Assembly (NCBI RefSeq): GCF_963662255.1
Contig: NC_085046.1
Span: forward strand, 54,716,570-54,780,569
Origin: Cinclus cinclus
Lineage: Eukaryota; Chordata; Aves; Passeriformes; Cinclidae
Direction of reading: 5' to 3'
DNA: 64,000 nt
Position numbers and translations under genes: made by a program. Of the stretch, positions 58,219-64,000 are shown piece after piece. Position 1 is the first letter of the stretch, and every line of letters starts with the position of its first letter. The notes below the pieces were generated by a model. The model saw nothing but the letters and a program-made list of their open reading frames with translations. It ran no database searches and was not told the DNA's origin.

Positions 58219-60262
58219 GAGTAGATGTAGGAGTAAAGAATCAATGTTAGGAGTTGGAAATTGTTTTTAGAAGTAGGAAATAAATGGTAGAGTTAGGAAA
58301 TCAATTGTAGAAGTAGGAAATAAATTGTTGTTTCTCTGACACAGTCTCAGAGTATGGCTTTCTCGGCCTTCTCCTGTTGCCTTTTCCCTCTGCCCTCAAA
58401 TGCCAATGTGGGCGGCAACTGGGAGGGGAGGGGATAGCAACATTGTAGCCACAGGGGCCCAGAGGAGCCCTGGCAGGGGCCTGTGCCCAGTGCTACAGGA
58501 AGACAAGAAGCAGCCCCCAGGCCAAGCTTGGGACCCAGCCTGGGAGTCTGGAAAGCTTCCTGCTCTCAACTGCAGGGCAGGACAGGCCATCTTCATGGGG
58601 CATGAGCTGCAGGCAGCAAGCGAGCTAAAAGGGACAGAAGGAGCCCTCAGCTGGGGTCACAGTCAGTGCTGCAGAGGAAAGCAAAACTTCTCGGGATCCA
58701 GAGCCAATGTGGCCTGAGGGAAAGTTCCTTCTTGACCCCAGGGCTACTGATTGGCCGTGTTGAAAAGGGGCTCTGGAATGAAGGCAGCCAGTGGAAACAC
58801 CGGTCGCCTTGGAGAACCACATGCCATCCTGCCTGATCAGCAGAGTCAGCTGCACAGGACAACCCAGGGTCTGCCAGGCCAAGTGCCAGTGGCACAATAG
58901 GTAGAGTCTGCAAGGATGCTCCAGGAAGTCCCTGATGCAAAGAGATGGAGAGATGCTTCGTTGGTGTGGCTAGCTTTTAGCTGTCAGAATAAACCAAAAC
59001 TCTTGTAGGGATCTTCAGAAGATCCCGCCCTTCAAAATGACAATGGCCTGCACCGAGAGAGGGGCCAGCTTCCAGTTTGATGCCGCCCTGAGCACTGAAG
59101 GGGATGAGTGGAGGGAAAGAGCCAAGAGGAAGGATGGATTTGAACAAATCCACAGGATTCCTGCCAAGCCATTGAAGCCTAAGTGCAGATGTATCCTTGG
59201 CCAAGGAAATGAGTGACTTGAGATGGCGACAAGTCAGATGTGTACAGGCGAGAAACGCAAGGCCTCTATTTAAGGAGGGTTCCGAACAATCAAGAGAGCT
59301 TTTGTCACGTGGATCACCGAGGGTTGTGTGTCTGTCTCCAGCCAGGACCGCGGTTACCGTTCTACTCAACGACAGCAGAGATTTTCTCCCCGTTTTGGAC
59401 CGTTTTTGGTTTGCCCAAAAGGGTGCTTGATGCTTCTTTTTCAGTTCTCTCTCCATCGTCAACTTGATGTTTCAATGGGATGAGGAGAGCAACAGCGGGT
59501 TGCAAGGGTCACTGAGCTAAGGACCACACCATCGTGCCCGTCAACAGCGATCCAATGGGGCTGTGGAGAAGAAAAGAAATGGGAATTGAAAAGCAACCTG
59601 GCAAGAAGTTGATGCGGAGACTGGCAGGAGATGTCAGCATGTGCTCGCCTGTCCGAGTGGCGCAGGCGAGCAGCACTGAGAATAGAGAAGAAGGGCTGTC
59701 ATGTCACGGGATTTAAAGCAGCCAAGCCACGTGCCGGATGTACACAGAAGCCTCCCGTGCCAAAAGTGGGAAACTAGCAGGTAATGTGCTTCTAGAGGAG
59801 AAATGCTGGGACTGAGGTGGCCAAATGATTATAAAATCCGAGGCAAGAAAGAGGGAATGATGGCATGGCCCACGTACCCCATGTTTTCTCTTGAGGCCGT
59901 GGACTTGCAGGGGCTAAAGGCCCGCTCTGGCAGATTTGGAAGGCAGTCAAGGCAGCCAGGCGAGAGCAGTGACATCAGCGTGACATCAGCGGCCCACAAA
60001 CCGCATGGGTGGCAACCTCAGTGAGCAAAGCATTGTGACCTCACATCCCTCACTGCTTATGTTTGGGCACAGACAGAGCTGGGCTCAGACCGGCTCGCGC
60101 CTGGACTCCTGGCAAGCGTGCCTGCGAGGACTGGAAGCCCGCGAGGTCCTTGGGAGCTGCTGTGGGCAAGTCTGGGTTGTGATTCCCACGCCTTTGCCTG
60201 TTTCCTTAGCCATACGTGGTTGAGGAAGCCAAGCAGTGTGAGCGGTGCTTGCGGCGGCACAG
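58219..60262 (+). other. Spacer between genes 18 and 19 (2,044 bp)
   Basis: It has a single CAGG, with AGAGTATGGC and GGATAGCAAC. Poly(A) signals lie at 58279 and 58319, and the TATA-like element at 59830. A private TTTTCTCTTGAGG occurs near 59884. No gene seen. Confidence 0.7.
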
Positions 60263-60410
60263 GTGAGCGGTGCAGGAAAGGACTACGGGGTGGCCGTGGG
60301 CTGGGCGATGGTGTCTGGGGAGCTGTGAGTGTGTGGTGTCCTTCTTGAGGGGCCTGGGCGCTCCTTTGAGCCGCCCATCTCCCTGGGACAGCAAGTGACC
60401 TGTTTTGCAG
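60263..60410 (+). other. 5' UTR intron, unit 19
   Basis: A 148-bp GT-AG intron with intact splice signals. Confidence 0.65.
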
Positions 60411-60469
60411 CGTGTCACACCAGCAGGAGGGAGCAGCTGCTGTGCCCAGCTCTGCTGCAAGCCACAAGC

Positions 60470-61305
60470 ATGGCCACGGAGACAGACTGGAACTGCCCCA
60501 TCTGCCGTGACGGTCCCGGTGAAAAGGCTTCTGTAACACCGTGCGTCCACCAGTTCTGCCTGGGCTGCATTGTGCGCTGGGTCAAGACCAAGCCATTGTG
60601 CCCCCTGTGCAGGCAGCCTATCAAGAGCATCGTTTACTCTGTTCGGTCGGAGGAAGACTTTCTGGAGATAGCTCTCCCAAGCTCCTCAGACTCATGGGCT
60701 GCTGGTCACCAGGATGAGCAGGGGGCTGCGGAGCGCATGCCCAGCACCTATGTAGCTGGCTTCCCAGCTGAGCTCTGGGCTGGCATTTTCCAGGACTGCT
60801 CAGAAATCCTGGAGCCCCTGCTGCCCTGGCTGAACCAGGAGCTTTCGCAGCTGCTCAGGACCCACTGGTGGGAGGTGGCTCTGGCACAGAGTGTGGTCGT
60901 AGCCAATTTGTGCTACTATGGGCTGAGGCAGGAGGCCTTGGTCCAGGAGCTGCAAGGCCTGCTGCAGGAGCAGACGGTGGCATTTGTGCGCCGGCTCATT
61001 GACACTGCTGCTGACAGGTGCAGTGATGAGATCCTGCGGCGGATGAACCTCCTGAACTCCCATGCTCAGGAGGAAGAGGAGCAGGAGCAGGAGCAGGAGG
61101 AAGAGGAGGAGGGTCCCAAAGGCATCACTGCCTCCCTCCAGGGGACTCTCACCCCCATGGTGGCCTCCTCCCACAGCCCTATGGTCTCCAATGTGGAAGC
61201 AGACACTGGAACATTGGAAGCCACGCTGCGTGAGGGGCCCAGCCGCTCTCCATCCATGCCCGTCCATGCAGAGCAGGAGCAGCCCCAGGACGAGCCTGGC
61301 GAGGC

Positions 61306-61347
<42 letters not shown>

Positions 61348-61534
61348 AGGCCCCTCTGCCCAAGGCTGCAGCCGCAGCCGTCGTGCTCCTGGCCGGGACA
61401 CGGACAGCGTGCCCAAGGAGCGCCGGCGCCCCACAAAGAGGAAGGCCTCTAGACCTCAGGACTCTCCCCAGCCCCCAAAAAGGCCGTCCCGCCAGCGCAA
61501 GCCCAAGCCAAGGCCCCTTGATTGTAGGAAGTAG
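60470..61534 (+). CDS. Topors-like RING-finger E3 ligase, copy 19 (354 aa)
   Basis: The copy has V38, R175, three Gln-Glu pairs, 13 alanines (first GCG), R305, R319 and R344. R273Q just before the Ala tract is private. RING ligands are intact. Confidence 0.9.
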
Positions 61535-63578
61535 GAGTAGATGTAGGAGTAAAGAATCAATGTTAGGAGTTGGAAATTGTTTTTAGAAGTAGGAAATAAA
61601 TGGTAGAGTTAGGAAATCAATTGTAGAAGTAGGAAATAAATTGTTGTTTCTCTGACACAGTCTCAGAGTGTGGCTTTCTCGGCCTTCTCCTGTTGCCTTT
61701 TCCCTCTGCCCTCAAATGCCAATGTGGGCGGCAACTGGGAGGGGAGGGGATAGGAACATTGTAGCCACAGGGGCCCAGAGGAGCCCTGGCAGGGGCCTGT
61801 GCCCAGTGCTACAGGAAGACAAGAAGCAGCCCCCAGGCCAAGCTTGAGACCCAGCCTGGGAGTCTGGAAAGCTTCCTGCTCTCAACTGCAGGGCAGGACA
61901 GGCCATCTTCATGGGGCATGAGCTGCAGGCAGCAAGCGAGCTAAAAGGGACAGAAGGAGCCCTCAGCTGGGGTCACAGTCAGTGCTGCAGAGGAAAGCAA
62001 AACTTCTCGGGATCCAGAGCCAATGTGGCCTGAGGGAAAGTTCCTTCTTGACCCCAGGGCTACTGATTGGCCGTGTTGAAAAGGGGCTCTGGAATGAAGG
62101 CAGCCAGTGGAAACACCGGTCGCCTTGGAGAACCACATGCCATCCTGCCTGATCAGCAGAGTCAGCTGCACAGGACAACCCAGGGTCTGCCAGGCCAAGT
62201 GCCAGTGGCACAATAGGTAGAGTCTGCAAGGATGCTCCAGGAAGTCCCTGATGCAAAGAGATGGAGACATGCTTCGTTGGTGTGGCTAGCTTTTAGCTGT
62301 CAGAATAAACCAAAACTCTTGTAGGGATCTTCAGAAGATCCCGCCCTTCAAAATGACAATGGCCTGCACCGAGAGAGGGGCCAGCTTCCAGTTTGATGCC
62401 GCCCTGAGCACTGAAGGGGATGAGTGGAGGGAAAGAGCCAAGAGGAAGGATGGATTTGAACAAATCCACAGGATTCCTGCCAAGCCATTGAAGCCTAAGT
62501 GCAGATGTATCCTTGGCCAAGGAAATGAGTGACTTGAGATGGCGACAAGTCAGATGTGTACAGGCGAGAAACGCAAGGCCTCTATTTAAGGAGGGTTCCG
62601 AACAATCAAGAGAGCTTTTGTCACGTGGATCACCGAGGGTTGTGTGTCTGTCTCCAGCCAGGACCGCGGTTACCGTTCTACTCAACGACAGCAGAGATTT
62701 TCTCCCCGTTTTGGACCGTTTTTGGTTTGCCCAAAAGGGTGCTTGATGCTTCTTTTTCAGTTCTCTCTCCATCGTCAACTTGATGTTTCAATGGGATGAG
62801 GAGAGCAACAGCGGGTTGCAAGGGTCACTGAGCTAAGGACCACACCATCGTGCCCGTCAACAGCGATCCAATGGGGCTGTGGAGAAGAAAAGAAATGGGA
62901 ATTGAAAAGCAACCTGGCAAGAAGTTGATGCGGAGACTGGCAGGAGATGTCAGCATGTGCTCGCCTGTCCGAGTGGCGCAGGCGAGCAGCACTGAGAATA
63001 GAGAAGAAGGGCTGTCATGTCACGGGATTTAAAGCAGCCAAGCCACGTGCCTGATGTACACAGAAGCCTCCCGTGCCAAAAGTGGGAAACTAGCAGGTAA
63101 TGTGCTTCTAGAGGAGAAATGCTGGGACTGAGGTGGCCAAATGATTATAAAATCTGAGGCAAGAAATAGGGAATGATGGCATGGCCCACGTACCCCATGT
63201 TTTCTCCTGAGGCCGTGTACTTGCAGGGGCTAAAGGCCCGCTCTGGCAGATTTGGAAGGCAGTCAAGGCAGCCAGGCGAGAGCAGTGACATCAGCGTGAC
63301 ATCAGCGGCCCACAAACCGCATGGGTGGCAACCTCAGTGAGCAAAGCATTGTGACCTCACATCCCTCACTGCTTATGTTTGGGCACAGACAGAGCTGGGC
63401 TCAGACCGGCTCGCGCCTGGACTCCTGGCAAGCGTGCCTGCGAGGACTGGAAGCCCGCGAGGTCCTTGGGAGCTGCTGTGGGCAAGTCTGGGTTGTGATT
63501 CCCACGCCTTTGCCTGTTTCCTTAGCCATACGTGGTTGAGGAAGCCAAGCAGTGTGAGCGGTGCTTGCGGCGGCACAG
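61535..63578 (+). other. Spacer between genes 19 and 20 (2,044 bp)
   Basis: It has a single CAGG. Poly(A) signals lie at 61595 and 61635, and the TATA-like element at 63146. Private CTTGAGACCC occurs near 61844 and GGCCGTGTACTTG near 63212. No gene seen. Confidence 0.7.
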
Positions 63579-63726
63579 GTGAGCGGTGCAGGAAAGGACT
63601 ACGGGGTGGCCGTGGGCTGGGCGATGGTGTCTGGGGAGCTGTGAGTGTGTGGTGTCCTTCTTGAGGGGCCTGGGCGCTCCTTTGAGCCGCCCATCTCCCT
63701 GGGACAGCAAGTGACCTGTTTTGCAG
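63579..63726 (+). other. 5' UTR intron, unit 20
   Basis: A 148-bp GT-AG intron with intact splice signals. Confidence 0.65.
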
Positions 63727-63785
63727 CGTGTCACACCAGCAGGAGGGAGCAGCTGCTGTGCCCAGCTCTGCTGCAAGCCACAAGC

Positions 63786-64000
63786 ATGGCCACGGAGACA
63801 GACTGGAACTGCCCCATCTGCCGTGACGGTCCCGGTGAAAAGGCTTCTGTAACACCGTGCGTCCACCAGTTCTGCCTGGGCTGCATTGTGCGCTGGGTCA
63901 AGACCAAGCCATTGTGCCCCCTGTGCAGGCAGCCTATCAAGAGCATCGTTTACTCTGTTCGGTCGGAGGAAGACTTTCTGGAGATAGCTCTCCCAAGCTC
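63786..64000 (+). CDS. Topors-like RING-finger E3 ligase, copy 20 (5' part, cut by window end)
   Basis: The first 71 codons and two bases of the next are present. They cover the complete RING (all eight ligands, V38) and the SVRSEEDF segment. The break is the window edge, not a mutation. Confidence 0.9.
   Translation, partial: MATETDWNCPICRDGPGEKASVTPCVHQFCLGCIVRWVKTKPLCPLCRQPIKSIVYSVRSEEDFLEIALPS

Larger units (their letters stand above)
1..64000 (+). repeat. Tandem macrosatellite array, ~3.32-kb unit, each unit carrying one RING-finger gene
   Basis: The whole window is one head-to-tail array on the + strand. Equivalent points of successive units (start codons 523, 3846, 7159, 10482, 13799, 17110, 20448, 23771, 27112, 30446, 33763, 37086, 40566, 43882, 47208, 50524, 53840, 57157, 60470, 63786) are 3,311-3,341 bp apart, apart from 3,480 bp across the N gap. 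Copies differ by scattered substitutions and by three length-variable sites only. The left edge lies in the promoter/5' UTR of unit 1 and the right edge in codon 72 of unit 20, so the array continues on both sides. No unrelated sequence is present anywhere. Confidence 0.99.

Noticed and set aside
1..64000. CRISPR array or bacterial operon interpretation of the regular repeats
   Set aside because: The repeats are 3.3 kb and coding, with introns and poly(A) signals. There are no short repeat-spacer units, Shine-Dalgarno sites or prokaryotic genes.

Overview
The window is eukaryotic, most likely from a bird, and consists entirely of one tandem array. A unit of about 3.31-3.34 kb is repeated head to tail on the + strand: 19 complete copies plus the start of a twentieth. 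The array runs off both ends of the window and there is no single-copy flanking DNA. The eukaryotic call rests on GT-AG intron signals, AATAAA poly(A) signals, a TATA box and a GC-rich RING gene. The bird call is an inference from memory that Topors-like RING genes are multicopy in birds, passerines especially.

Each unit has the same layout. From left to right it has a TATA-like element, a 5' untranslated region with a clear 148-bp intron, a single-exon coding region of 351-361 codons, a 3' UTR of degenerate 20-bp repeats with two AATAAA signals, and a spacer of unknown content. The protein has an N-terminal C3HC4 RING finger (Cys9 to Cys47) followed by an SIxxSVRxExDF-type segment, as in the SUMO/ubiquitin ligase TOPORS. 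After that come a helical domain, an acidic Glu-Gln tract, a poly-Ala tract and a basic, NLS-like tail. It is probably a nuclear E3 ubiquitin ligase of a Topors-like family.

All 19 full copies are open, with every zinc ligand kept. Length varies at only three places: a GAGCAG tract (2-5 Gln-Glu pairs), a GCA tract (10-20 codons, interrupted in copy 12), and a 4-bp CAGG duplication in the spacer. The stop-to-next-intron distance is therefore exactly 2,048 or 2,044 bp everywhere except at the 200-N assembly gap (38501-38700). Its true content is predicted to be 37 bp, or 37 bp plus whole units.

Shared variants show mosaic structure. Units 1-2 match units 3-4 (offset 6,636 bp). Units 7-8 match units 11-12 (offset 13,315 bp). 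Units 15 and 16 are near twins (offset 3,316 bp). This indicates recent unequal exchange and gene conversion. Single-copy oddities include loss of the 3' splice site AG in unit 14, loss of the first poly(A) signal in units 6, 7, 9 and 11, and a GC-to-GT change at a possible upstream donor in front of units 13 and 18. The overall picture is a protein-coding macrosatellite encoding a RING ligase, comparable in architecture to D4Z4/DUX4 or RS447/USP17 in mammals.
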